Assembly: GCF_001708445.1 (NCBI RefSeq)
Contig: NZ_CP015637.1
Span: forward strand, 1,241,001-1,305,000
Reading direction: 5' to 3'
Source: Pseudomonas fluorescens
GTDB taxonomy: Bacteria; Pseudomonadota; Gammaproteobacteria; Pseudomonadales; Pseudomonadaceae
DNA length: 64,000 bases
Shown: one piece after another, positions 57,327-64,000 of the stretch
How the letters are laid out: each line of letters opens with the position of its first letter
How positions within the stretch are numbered: the stretch's first letter is position 1
Translations under genes and position numbers: made by a program
The notes under the pieces: generated by a model
Seen by the model: only the letters and a program-made list of their open reading frames with translations
What the model was told of the DNA's origin: nothing
Database searches by the model: none

Positions 57327-57396
57327 AATGCATTTATGCATTTCCTTGCTAAAAATAAATGCATTTGTGCATTGACTGTATATGCATACATGCATA
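57327..57396. promoter_or_regulatory. Three ATGCAT-type operators in the tailocin promoter region
   Basis: AATGCAT-TT-ATGCATT (57327-57342), AATGCAT-TT-GTGCATT (57358-57373, one mismatch) and TATGCATACATGCATA (57381-57396). They share the ATGCAT-N2-ATGCAT pattern. The second covers the start of the -35 box and the third lies in the promoter spacer, so a bound repressor would block RNA polymerase. Confidence 0.65.
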
Positions 57397-57400
57397 TTCT
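57372..57400 (+). promoter_or_regulatory. Sigma70 promoter for the tailocin leader
   Basis: -35 TTGACT (57372-57377), 17-bp spacer, -10 TATTCT (57395-57400). Near-ideal spacing. Predicted start ~57407. Confidence 0.75.
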
Positions 57401-57406
57401 TTGTTC

Positions 57407-57763
57407 CAAGCCAGCCAACAAGGCCTGGTGGAGGCGGCAAGGATGCTGCCAAGGAAGACAAGGAAGGCACGCAACATCGGCAAGGACGCCATCAGAGCGA
57501 TGGCAAGGATGCCAGGTAACACCGGCAAGGATGCCGACGCTCTTTAGTGACACCGCTTCAACGAACAGGCAGCGATGAATCGGCCTCAACGGTTCAGAGG
57601 GTTGGCAACTGACCCGGGTGTGCAGCGTAAAGCACCAGAAGCAGTTATCCGGCAGACAGGGATCGTGGTCGGAAAAACATCGAGGAAAGGTCCGTACCGC
57701 GCCAGTAGCGCCGAAAGACCGAGGACCGCATTACTGAAAAGCCCGGGTAACCGGGCTTTTTGG
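57407..57763 (+). ncRNA. Terminated tailocin leader transcript (possible regulatory RNA or small-protein gene)
   Basis: About 355 nt run from the repressor-controlled promoter to a strong intrinsic terminator, before the holin gene. The sequence repeats GGCAAGGATGC-like units (57436, 57502, 57525). A 34-codon frame at 57443-57547 has GGAGG upstream and would give a basic N-terminal half (MLPRKTRKARNIGKDAIRAM). The rest has no convincing coding frame. It could be a small RNA, an attenuation leader or an mRNA for a small activator; I cannot decide from sequence. Confidence 0.4.
57737..57763 (+). terminator. Terminator ending the tailocin leader
   Basis: AAAAGCCCGG-GTAA-CCGGGCTTTT with further T, 72 bp before the holin gene and downstream of the leader promoter. 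Read-through would be needed for that promoter to reach the structural genes. Confidence 0.85.
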
Positions 57764-57834
57764 AATGCCTACCTACACATGGAATTACCCAAGCGCCGGC
57801 ACTCTGCCGGCATTGTTCAGCCAGGAGGCGTGAC

Positions 57835-58179
57835 ATGACAAACGAGCAGCAAGCGTTAGCGGAAATGCCTATCTGGCTGGTGATCGTACTGGCCCTGGTC
57901 GGCGGGGTCTCCGGCGAAATGTGGCGCGCCGACAAGGAGGGCGCGCGGGGCTGGTCGCTGGTGCGGCGCCTGGCCCTGCGGTCGGGAGCATGCATGGTCT
58001 GCGGGGTGTCGGCATTGATGCTGTGCTACGCCGCGGGGATGTCGATCTGGACTGCCGGCGCCATTGGTTGCCTGACCGCCATGGCGGGGGCCGACGTTGC
58101 CATCGGCCTCTATGAACGCTGGGCGGCCAAGCGCATCGGGGTCAACGAGACCCCGCCTTCCCGCCCGGATCAGCCGTAA
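57835..58179 (+). CDS. Holin-like membrane protein
   Basis: 114 residues from ATG 57835 (GGAGG 7 nt upstream). Two or three membrane helices (about 12-28, 52-74, 78-96) and a charged tail, typical of small phage holins, and the first structural-side gene after the repressor, where P. fluorescens tailocins carry the holin. It would make pores for endolysin and tailocin release. Confidence 0.75.
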   Translation: MTNEQQALAEMPIWLVIVLALVGGVSGEMWRADKEGARGWSLVRRLALRSGACMVCGVSALMLCYAAGMSIWTAGAIGCLTAMAGADVAIGLYERWAAKRIGVNETPPSRPDQP

Positions 58180-58200
58180 CCGTTGCAAGGACGCGACTAC

Positions 58201-58716
58201 ATGACACTTATCGAAAAACCTTCCCAGCTCCCCGTGGCGATTGGGGAAGCGCTCAAGCGCGCCTTTCCACTATTGCGCGTCGGCAATCATCAAGACTTCC
58301 AGGGCGCCAGCGACAGAACCGGTGTGCTGATTACCGTGGAGCGCAACGGCCCCGACGTTCGCTCCTTTGAAGGGCGCAAGGCCCACGCCTTGGCGGTTTC
58401 ACTCCGCGTCACGGTTGCCAGCGGGGCTACTGCTTTTGACGCCTGTGACCTGGCTAGCCAATTGATGGACCTGGCGTTGGATAACCGCTGGGGCCTGCCG
58501 CCTGATCAGTGCGACCTGCCCACGGCCATCGTCGCGGCACCGACGGTACTCACCGGTAACGAAACGGACTACGACAGCTGGACCGTGTCCTTCACCCAAA
58601 ACCTCTATTTCGGCCCGTCGCTGCTCGAAGATCCCACAGGTACGCCGTTGTTTGCCTGCACCTGGGAAGTCTCGGACATCGACGATCCGGATCAATATCG
58701 CCCGTTGCAGGAGTAG
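58201..58716 (+). CDS. Tailocin structural protein of unknown role
   Basis: 171 residues from ATG 58201. No membrane helix; a mixed alpha/beta domain with VAIGEALKRAFPLLRVGNH and EVSDIDD near the end. It comes directly before the baseplate spike gene, with 3 bp between. It is probably a small tail or baseplate assembly protein; no exact family was recognised. Confidence 0.65.
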   Translation: MTLIEKPSQLPVAIGEALKRAFPLLRVGNHQDFQGASDRTGVLITVERNGPDVRSFEGRKAHALAVSLRVTVASGATAFDACDLASQLMDLALDNRWGLPPDQCDLPTAIVAAPTVLTGNETDYDSWTVSFTQNLYFGPSLLEDPTGTPLFACTWEVSDIDDPDQYRPLQE

Positions 58717-58719
58717 GCC

Positions 58720-59331
58720 ATGTTCGACGCATTGTTACGCATGCAACTGGGGCCGATTATCGAGCGCCTGGCGGAAATGGAAGCCCAGCTCGAAGACCTG
58801 TATCGACGCGCGGATAGTTTCTGCCGCATTGGCGTGTGCCAGGAGGTCGACGCCGCCGGCAATACCTGCAAGGTCAGCCACGGTGAGTTGCTCAGCCCGG
58901 CGATCCGTTTCTTCAACCCCAGTGCCGGGGCGCAGAGCGAAACCCGCATTCCTTCCGTGGGGGAGCAATGTCTGTTGCTCAACTACGGCGGTGGAGAGGG
59001 CGGTGCGCAGTCTGTAGCTCTCTTCGGCCTCAACAGTAGCTTGTTTCCGCCGGTCTCCAGCGTTGCGTCGTTGACCCGACGCCGTTATCAGGACGGTACC
59101 CAGAGCGATTACGACGACGCCAGCCACACCTTCAACTGGGCCAACGGCCCCACGACCCTCAGCGGTTCCCGCGAACAGGTCGAGGTGAAAGTCGGCCCCG
59201 CCACCCTGCAAATGACGGCCGATCACATCGCTGTGCAACTCGGTGCCGTCGGCCTGCTGCTGGACGCTGGCGGTGTGCACTTGAGCGGCCCACTGGTGGA
59301 TCACCAGGGCCGTGTGATCAGCAGCGCATAA
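58720..59331 (+). CDS. Baseplate assembly protein V (spike)
   Basis: 203 residues, gpV-type: a helical N-terminus, an OB-fold (SFCRIGVCQEVDAAGNTCKVSHG), then a Gly/Thr-rich beta-helix (TTLSGSREQVEVKVGPATLQMTADHI). It forms the membrane-piercing spike below the tube. In the P2 tail order V-W-J-I. Confidence 0.88.
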   Translation: MFDALLRMQLGPIIERLAEMEAQLEDLYRRADSFCRIGVCQEVDAAGNTCKVSHGELLSPAIRFFNPSAGAQSETRIPSVGEQCLLLNYGGGEGGAQSVALFGLNSSLFPPVSSVASLTRRRYQDGTQSDYDDASHTFNWANGPTTLSGSREQVEVKVGPATLQMTADHIAVQLGAVGLLLDAGGVHLSGPLVDHQGRVISSA

Positions 59332-59340
59332 GGATTTGCC

Positions 59341-59673
59341 ATGATCGGAATCGATAGGAACACCGGGGCAGCGGTCGATGACTGGCTGCAATTTGTACAG
59401 CGTGCCACCCGAGCGCTGACCACCCCCGTGGGCACTCGCCAGAAGCGCCCGTTGTACGGCTCGCTGATCCCGCAATTGCTCGGCCAGAACCTCGGTGACG
59501 ATCTGCTGATCCTCGCCCAAAGCCACGCCGCGCAAGCGTTCTACACCACCCAGAACGGCATCGCCGATTTCCAACCCCAGGTCATTGTCGCCACGCGCCA
59601 GGGCGCAGGTTTATTGCTGCGTTTTGCCGGTACCTGGAAAAACCGCCAACAATCCTTCGAGGTCGTGACATGA
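59341..59673 (+). CDS. Baseplate protein W (GPW/gp25 family)
   Basis: 110 residues, GPW/gp25 fold (NTGAAVDDW, LTTPVGTRQKRPLYGSLIPQLLGQN). It sets the contractile sheath on the baseplate. Overlaps gene J by 4 nt. Confidence 0.9.
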   Translation: MIGIDRNTGAAVDDWLQFVQRATRALTTPVGTRQKRPLYGSLIPQLLGQNLGDDLLILAQSHAAQAFYTTQNGIADFQPQVIVATRQGAGLLLRFAGTWKNRQQSFEVVT

Positions 59674-60665
59674 GCATGCTGATCCCTGGCCAGAACCAAC
59701 TGGCGGAGCCGGCGATTATCGCGGTCGATGAATTCGAACCGCTGCTGGCGGAGTTCAAGGCGTTCGTCGTCGACTACGTCGCCACCCGCGCGCCGCAAAC
59801 CGCAGCCAAGCTCAAGGTCAGCCTCGATAACGAAAGCGAGCTGCTGACCCTGGCCCTGGAAGCGTTTTGCGTTCGGCTGCAAACTCATGAGCGCAAATAC
59901 AACGCCCGTATCAAGCAGATGCTGGCGTGGTGGGCCACCGGCAGCAACCTGGATGCGCGCCTGGCCGACATGGGCCTGGAGCGCCAGGTGCTCGACCCCG
60001 GCGACCCGGCCGCCTTCCCGCCGGTGCCACCCACCCTGGAAAGCGACGACGATGCGCGCCTGCGCTATTACCTGGCACCCCATGCGCCGGCAGCGGGTTC
60101 GCGCATGCAGTACCGCCGCGAAGTGTTCACCCTCGGCGAGCGGCCGTCGGTCAAGGTGCAGAGCGCCACGCCGGGCGTGGTGACCGTCACCTACACCTTC
60201 GATCCGGACGGCTACGCAGCCCAGGTCAAGGATGGCAACGGGCGACGTACGGCACCTGGCGAAGTAACGGTCACCGTATTGTCCAGGGACGGGGATGGCA
60301 CACCTTCCGCCGATTTACTCGACGGTGTGCGGCGACATTTCGCACGGCCGGATGTACGACCGGAAACCGATCTGGTCACCGTGCAGGCTGCGCAGATTCA
60401 ACGGTACAAAATTCGTGTGGTGGCCAAGATCAATGCCGGACCGGATTCGGGCCTGACTCAAGTGGCTGCGCAGCAACTGCTGCAAACCTACGCCGACTCC
60501 TGTCATCGCCTGGAAGGCCGGGTCGACCCAAGCTGGATCGACTACGCCATCCACAGCGCCGGCGCCGCGCAACTGCACATCCTCGAACCGCTGGAGCCGA
60601 TCATCAGCACGGCGTTCCAGGCCCCGTATTGCACGGGTGTCGAGGTGGAGGTGCGCACGCTATGA
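59670..60665 (+). CDS. Baseplate assembly protein J
   Basis: 331 residues, gpJ/Mu gp47 family. N-terminal helical part, then the conserved A-G-S-R segment (APAAGSRMQYRREVFTLGE) and VKVQSATPGVVTVTYTFDPDG. Builds the baseplate ring with W and I. Its stop overlaps the next gene as ATGA. Confidence 0.9.
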   Translation: MSMLIPGQNQLAEPAIIAVDEFEPLLAEFKAFVVDYVATRAPQTAAKLKVSLDNESELLTLALEAFCVRLQTHERKYNARIKQMLAWWATGSNLDARLADMGLERQVLDPGDPAAFPPVPPTLESDDDARLRYYLAPHAPAAGSRMQYRREVFTLGERPSVKVQSATPGVVTVTYTFDPDGYAAQVKDGNGRRTAPGEVTVTVLSRDGDGTPSADLLDGVRRHFARPDVRPETDLVTVQAAQIQRYKIRVVAKINAGPDSGLTQVAAQQLLQTYADSCHRLEGRVDPSWIDYAIHSAGAAQLHILEPLEPIISTAFQAPYCTGVEVEVRTL

Positions 60666-61300
60666 GTGAAGCCAAATCGAGTCTGCTGCCCGCCAATAGC
60701 TCACCGATGGAAAAGGCGCTGGACCTGGGATTCGGCACGTTGCTCGAGCGGGTCATGCCGCCGTTTCCGGCGCTGATGAACACGCTGCAAACGCCCTCCG
60801 AATTCCTCCCATACCTGGCCGCCGACCGAGGCGTCAGCGAATGGGACGCGGATGCCAGCGAGACGGAAAAGCGTCTCACCGTGGGTTTGTCCTGGCAGAT
60901 CCAGCGCCAGGCGGGCCTACCCAAGGCCTTGAGCCATGCGGTGGAATCGCTGGGTTTCAGCCCCAACATCCGCGCCTGGTATCAACAGCGGCCATTGGGG
61001 GCGCCTTACACCTTCGATGTGCAGGCGATTATCGGGCGCAGTTGGTCCAGCGGCGACCATAACCGACTGATTCGGCGTATCAACGCCGCGAAGAGCGAGC
61101 GTGACCAAGCGACGATTACCGTGGTTCACCAGACGCAAGGACGCCTTGGCCTGACCGCGATTGTTCACGCGCCTTTTAACGACAGCGAGTTAAGCCTGCA
61201 AGGCGCGTTACCCGAACTGGCCTTAGGCGCTCGACTTAACAGTGCCGGCGTCGCCCGGCACTACACCCTTAACGACTACGACCTCAGGGCGCAGCCATGA
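60662..61300 (+). CDS. Tail protein I
   Basis: 212 residues from ATG 60662, gpI family: SLLPANSSPMEKALD, LPYLAADRGVSEWD and a C-terminal beta part that links to the fibre. It joins the fibre to the baseplate. A longer reading frame from 59927 is only an out-of-frame shadow of gene J. Confidence 0.88.
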   Translation: MSEAKSSLLPANSSPMEKALDLGFGTLLERVMPPFPALMNTLQTPSEFLPYLAADRGVSEWDADASETEKRLTVGLSWQIQRQAGLPKALSHAVESLGFSPNIRAWYQQRPLGAPYTFDVQAIIGRSWSSGDHNRLIRRINAAKSERDQATITVVHQTQGRLGLTAIVHAPFNDSELSLQGALPELALGARLNSAGVARHYTLNDYDLRAQP

Positions 61301-61839
61301 CAGATGACATTACGCGCCTGGTGCGCTTCACCTCCAAGGGATTGGATGAAGTGCTCCAGGCAAAGAACCAGGGCTTGAAAGGCGAAATCACCCACATCGG
61401 CGCCGGCACCGGCCGCTACAACCCAGACGGCACGGAAGTGGCCTTGCGTGACGAGCGCCAGCGGGTCGCCATTGTGGATTACGAGAACCTGGGCGACCGG
61501 CAACTCAGGATGGCCGCACTGTTTGACGGCGAGGCCGAATATGAAATCGGCGAGTTCGGGTTTTATCTCGCCAGCGGGACTTTGCTAGCGGTGTATTCCG
61601 TGGCAGGGAAGTTGTTGACGTATAAAGCGGCGGCAGCGCGAGTACTGCAAAAGTTCACGCTGGATATTTCGCCGTTGCCAGCGAACAGTGTGACGATTGT
61701 GGTGGGGAGTGAAAACCTCAATGTGCTACTGGTCGATGAGTTGGCGACACTCTCTGCTGCCAGTGTTGACACTATGGCCAGAGGGGTCGGACTGTTGTTT
61801 CGCGTGATGAAACTTGAACATAGGAATGGTGATTTTTGA
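61297..61839 (+). CDS. Tail fibre N-terminal-like protein
   Basis: 180 residues. It resembles the baseplate-attachment part of phage fibres (TDDITRLVRFTSKGLDEVLQAKNQGLKGEITHIGAGTG, ending in a short coil). It is short for a full fibre and lacks a collar or receptor-binding tip; the next gene supplies one. Either a two-piece fibre or a remnant of a longer one. Confidence 0.68.
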   Translation: MTDDITRLVRFTSKGLDEVLQAKNQGLKGEITHIGAGTGRYNPDGTEVALRDERQRVAIVDYENLGDRQLRMAALFDGEAEYEIGEFGFYLASGTLLAVYSVAGKLLTYKAAAARVLQKFTLDISPLPANSVTIVVGSENLNVLLVDELATLSAASVDTMARGVGLLFRVMKLEHRNGDF

Positions 61840-61906
61840 ATGTGAGTTTCTTGGTGTTGACCAGTGAGATTCTACTGAATGATCAAACAGATAAGGAGAT
61901 CTGATT

Positions 61907-62659
61907 TTGAGTACAGAACAGCAACTGGCGGCCGTCGTCAGCGCGGCGAATAGTCTTACCAGTGTCGTGACTGGCAAGGTAGGTGAGATAGATAAGGCGA
62001 TTGCGGATGCCCGGCGCGCTTACGATGCACAGCTTTTGGATCTGAAGAGCCGTTTGCCCAGGCTTGCAGTTACCAAGAACTTCAACTTGTATCCTAGTGC
62101 GGATGGGAAGTTGATCGAAAATTGGGGGATTCACGGCGAGGTTACCAGCAGCAAACTTCGGTCGATTACCACCACGTCTCAAGCTACAGGTCGTCCGCAG
62201 GCAGATGTGGATTTCATGCTTCAGGTTCAGGCAGATGTCCGCGAACAATTTCCTGGCTTCGATATCAGGGCGAGTGAGTATTGGCGGACGATCGTTAATG
62301 TGTGGCAATTAAAATGGGCCACCGCCGATGCGAGTCCTTGGCTTGCTTTCCCTTATACGGTTGATACTGCGCTTGCTAATGGAACAGGTGCGGTTCCGCT
62401 CAACTCGTATATCACGTTGGGTGCTTTTGTGCGTGTCGTGGAGGGTTCAATCACGGGGGCCTGGAGTAGCGGGGCGGTTAAAGGGAAATGGCGCTGGTGT
62501 TCGGCGGTTGTTGCACCCAGTGAACTATTCGGCGCCTATTATCACCTTCATCCTATGCGTACTTCCGCTTCCGGTATTGTCGAAGTGATGTTGGCAGGTG
62601 CTTGCACGGGGGTGGTTACCAGTCCCGGCGACTGGGGAACTATGTTGGCTTTGAATTAA
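61907..62659 (+). CDS. Tail fibre / receptor-binding protein (variable)
   Basis: 250 residues with TTG start at 61907 (AAGGAG 8 nt upstream). An N-terminal heptad-like region (AAVVSAANSLTSVVTGKVGEIDKAI) is followed by a compact C-terminal domain rich in Trp, Thr and Gly. It is more A+T-rich than genes around it, consistent with recent exchange of the host-range module. Probably decides which strains are killed. Confidence 0.65.
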   Translation: MSTEQQLAAVVSAANSLTSVVTGKVGEIDKAIADARRAYDAQLLDLKSRLPRLAVTKNFNLYPSADGKLIENWGIHGEVTSSKLRSITTTSQATGRPQADVDFMLQVQADVREQFPGFDIRASEYWRTIVNVWQLKWATADASPWLAFPYTVDTALANGTGAVPLNSYITLGAFVRVVEGSITGAWSSGAVKGKWRWCSAVVAPSELFGAYYHLHPMRTSASGIVEVMLAGACTGVVTSPGDWGTMLALN

Positions 62660-62668
62660 GGAGAGACC

Positions 62669-62905
62669 ATGAAACCAATTTTTGTACCTGCAGAACTTCA
62701 TCCACTCATTAAATGGCAAGTCATTCGTAGTGCTCGCGATAAAGACTTGTCAGCCAGTGATTACGCCGCAATGCCCGACTATCCAATGTTGGATAAAAAC
62801 AAGTCGGCGTTCGTCGTTTATCGTCAAGGGCTTCGAGACATCCCGGATCAAGGCGCGGACCCCGATGCAGTGATTTGGCCGGAAAAACCCGCTTTCCTTA
62901 AATAA
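62669..62905 (+). CDS. Tail fibre assembly/chaperone-like protein
   Basis: 78 residues, strong AAGGAGAG ribosome site. Small, with ALHPLIKWQVIRSARD-like start (AELHPLIKWQVIRSARDKD) and a Pro/Trp-rich end, as seen in proteins encoded just after fibre genes. It probably helps fold the fibre of the preceding gene and was acquired with it, as it shares the lower GC content. Confidence 0.6.
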   Translation: MKPIFVPAELHPLIKWQVIRSARDKDLSASDYAAMPDYPMLDKNKSAFVVYRQGLRDIPDQGADPDAVIWPEKPAFLK

Positions 62906-62908
62906 CCT

Positions 62909-62930
62909 ACCGCGAAAGCGGTTTTTTTTT
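62909..62930 (+). terminator. Terminator after fibre genes
   Basis: ACCGC-GAAA-GCGGT followed by a long T-run. A second hairpin, AAAGCCCCT-cccgc-AGGGGCTTT (62938-62960), follows directly. Confidence 0.82.
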
Positions 62931-62988
62931 GCCTCCCAAAGCCCCTCCCGCAGGGGCTTTGGCGTTTTCCACCCGGAGATTTGTCCCT

Positions 62989-63189
62989 ATGCAAAACCGC
63001 CAAACCTACACCGTCCTCATCCCTTTCCCCACCGGAGGCGGCCATTGGTCCACCGTCGGCGAGGAATTGGACCTGCTGGACATCGAAGCATCCGCCCTGC
63101 GCACCGCTGGCCGCCTGGAACTGACCAGCGTGCTCGCCGCGAAGGACACCACCCCGGCCAAAAAGGCCACCACCAAGAAGGCTGACTAA
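62989..63189 (+). CDS. Small tailocin protein before the sheath gene
   Basis: 66 residues from ATG 62989 (GGAG upstream). Two parts: a compact start (QTYTVLIPFPTGGGHWSTVGEELDLLDIEASAL) and a Lys/Ala-rich tail (AKKATTKKAD). Sheath genes in related phages also follow a small gene of unknown role. No function assigned. Confidence 0.6.
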   Translation: MQNRQTYTVLIPFPTGGGHWSTVGEELDLLDIEASALRTAGRLELTSVLAAKDTTPAKKATTKKAD

Positions 63190-63191
63190 TC

Positions 63192-64000
63192 ATGGCTGAG
63201 GTTTTGAACTTCGAGCACAACGGCATCACCGTGAATGCCACTGAATCCCCCGAGGCCATGGGTGGCCTGGGTGACAACGTAATCGGCCTGGTCGGCACCG
63301 CGCCGAATGCCCATGCATCGATCCCGAAAAACGCGCCGTTTCGCATCAACAGCTTCACCACCCAGGCGCTGCTGGACCCGACCGGTGCCGAGACCGGCAC
63401 GCTGTTCCATGCCGTGTACCAGATCCTCAAAGTGGTGAAGGTGCCGGTCTATGTGGTGATCGTGGAGGAGGGCGCGACCCCGGCCGATACCGTCAACAAT
63501 GTGATCGGCGGCAACGAGCCGGTCACCGGTCGCAAGTTGGGCCTGGCGGCACTGGCCAGCGTGCCGGAAGACTTGACCATCATCGGCGCCCCAGGCTTCA
63601 CCGGCACCAAGGCGGTGGCCGGTGAGTTCGCCGCGTTCGGCAAGCGCATCAAGGCCCGCGTGGTGCTGGATGGCAAGGACGCCTCGGTGGCCGACCAGGT
63701 GACCTACAGCGGCGAACTGGGCGGTGCCGACCTCGGTTTCGACCGTTGCCTGCTGGTGCACAACATGCCGTCGGTGTACTCCAAGGCGGCGAAGAAGAAT
63801 GTGTTCCTATCGCCGTCGTCCCTGGCCATTGCGGCGTTGGCCAAGGTCAAGCAATGGGAAAGCCCAGGCAACCAGGTGACGTTCGCTGAGGACGTTTCCC
63901 GCGTGGTCGAGTACAACATCCTCGACACCTCCACCGAAGGCGACCTGCTCAACCGCTACGGCGTGAGCTACTACGCCCGCACCATCCTGGGCGGTTTTTC
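63192..64000 (+). CDS. Contractile tail sheath protein (N-terminal part, cut by window end)
   Basis: 269 residues are inside the window. gpFI-type sheath: an N-terminal beta segment (MAEVLNFEHNGITVNATES), GLVGTAPNAHASIPKN and family blocks such as SPSSLAIAALAKV and GVSYYARTILGGF. Sheath rings contract and drive the tube through the target envelope; this shows that the tailocin is R-type (contractile). The tube and later genes are beyond the edge. Confidence 0.92.
   Translation, partial: MAEVLNFEHNGITVNATESPEAMGGLGDNVIGLVGTAPNAHASIPKNAPFRINSFTTQALLDPTGAETGTLFHAVYQILKVVKVPVYVVIVEEGATPADTVNNVIGGNEPVTGRKLGLAALASVPEDLTIIGAPGFTGTKAVAGEFAAFGKRIKARVVLDGKDASVADQVTYSGELGGADLGFDRCLLVHNMPSVYSKAAKKNVFLSPSSLAIAALAKVKQWESPGNQVTFAEDVSRVVEYNILDTSTEGDLLNRYGVSYYARTILGGF

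Noticed and set aside
57575-57838. 87-codon frame from the tailocin leader into the holin start
   Set aside because: It crosses a strong intrinsic terminator and has low-complexity basic sequence.
59927-61300. 457-codon frame that would extend tail protein I upstream
   Set aside because: The extension is out of frame with gene J, which is well supported; the ATG at 60662 overlaps the J stop as expected.

Overview
The window looks like chromosome of a fluorescent pseudomonad (Pseudomonas fluorescens group). Coding sequence is dense and GC-rich. The gene neighbourhoods are typical of the genus: metR, glpFKRD with glpM, the aatJQMP/aauSR acidic amino acid system, argF to argG, nth beside an rnf cluster, and rsmZ-fdxA-mutS followed by a tailocin. 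Intergenic palindromic repeats of the kind common in this group are also present.

Layout. (1) 1-5.2 kb: the start of a cytochrome c peroxidase-family gene, two c-di-GMP-type response regulators (REC-GGDEF-EAL and a degenerate HD-GYP, 'YN-GYP'), a Nudix hydrolase and metR. (2) 5.3-14.2 kb: alpha/beta hydrolase with a MetR box, FrnE/DsbA-like protein, arginase-like protein with two small 4-TM EamA proteins, desaturase, MipA/OmpV, then a HAD phosphatase / class III aminotransferase / hydrolase operon. (3) 14.5-18.9 kb: a GNAT-like protein joined to an NtrC-type two-component system. (4) 18.9-26.3 kb: glpM, aauRS and the acidic amino acid ABC transporter, with a near-consensus sigma54 promoter and two AauR sites. 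(5) 26.3-31.5 kb: glpD, glpR, glpK, glpF. (6) 31.8-43.6 kb: ybaK, an orphan ABC ATPase, argF, a molybdopterin oxidoreductase, grxD, a bacterioferritin with a degenerate ferroxidase site, bfd, a peroxiredoxin, rnt, pyrC, a MotY-like OmpA protein and argG. argF and argG each have a tandem ArgR operator. (7) 44-49.4 kb: a BvgA-like regulator, a small conserved protein, nth and an unusual rnf cluster that has A, B, D, G and E but no rnfC. (8) 49.4-56.3 kb: metG, apbC, the small RNA rsmZ with its GacA box, fdxA and mutS. (9) 56.4-64 kb: a P2-like R-type tailocin (repressor, terminated leader, holin, baseplate V/W/J/I, fibre, chaperone, sheath), cut by the window end.

Regulation readable in the DNA: MetR box, AauR UAS plus sigma54 promoter, a GlpR-like palindrome, two tandem ArgR operators, a Fur-box-like site at bfd, a GacA UAS for rsmZ and repeated ATGCAT-type palindromes around the tailocin promoters. 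The observations I rate highest are the reduced Rnf complex (no RnfC, no RnfB membrane anchor, three of four expected RnfA/RnfE cluster cysteines replaced, RnfB with a long helical tail), the repressor-controlled but terminated leader in front of the tailocin genes, and the long intergenic palindromes, one carrying a perfect 43-bp internal duplication. No tRNA, rRNA, IS transposase or CRISPR array was seen.
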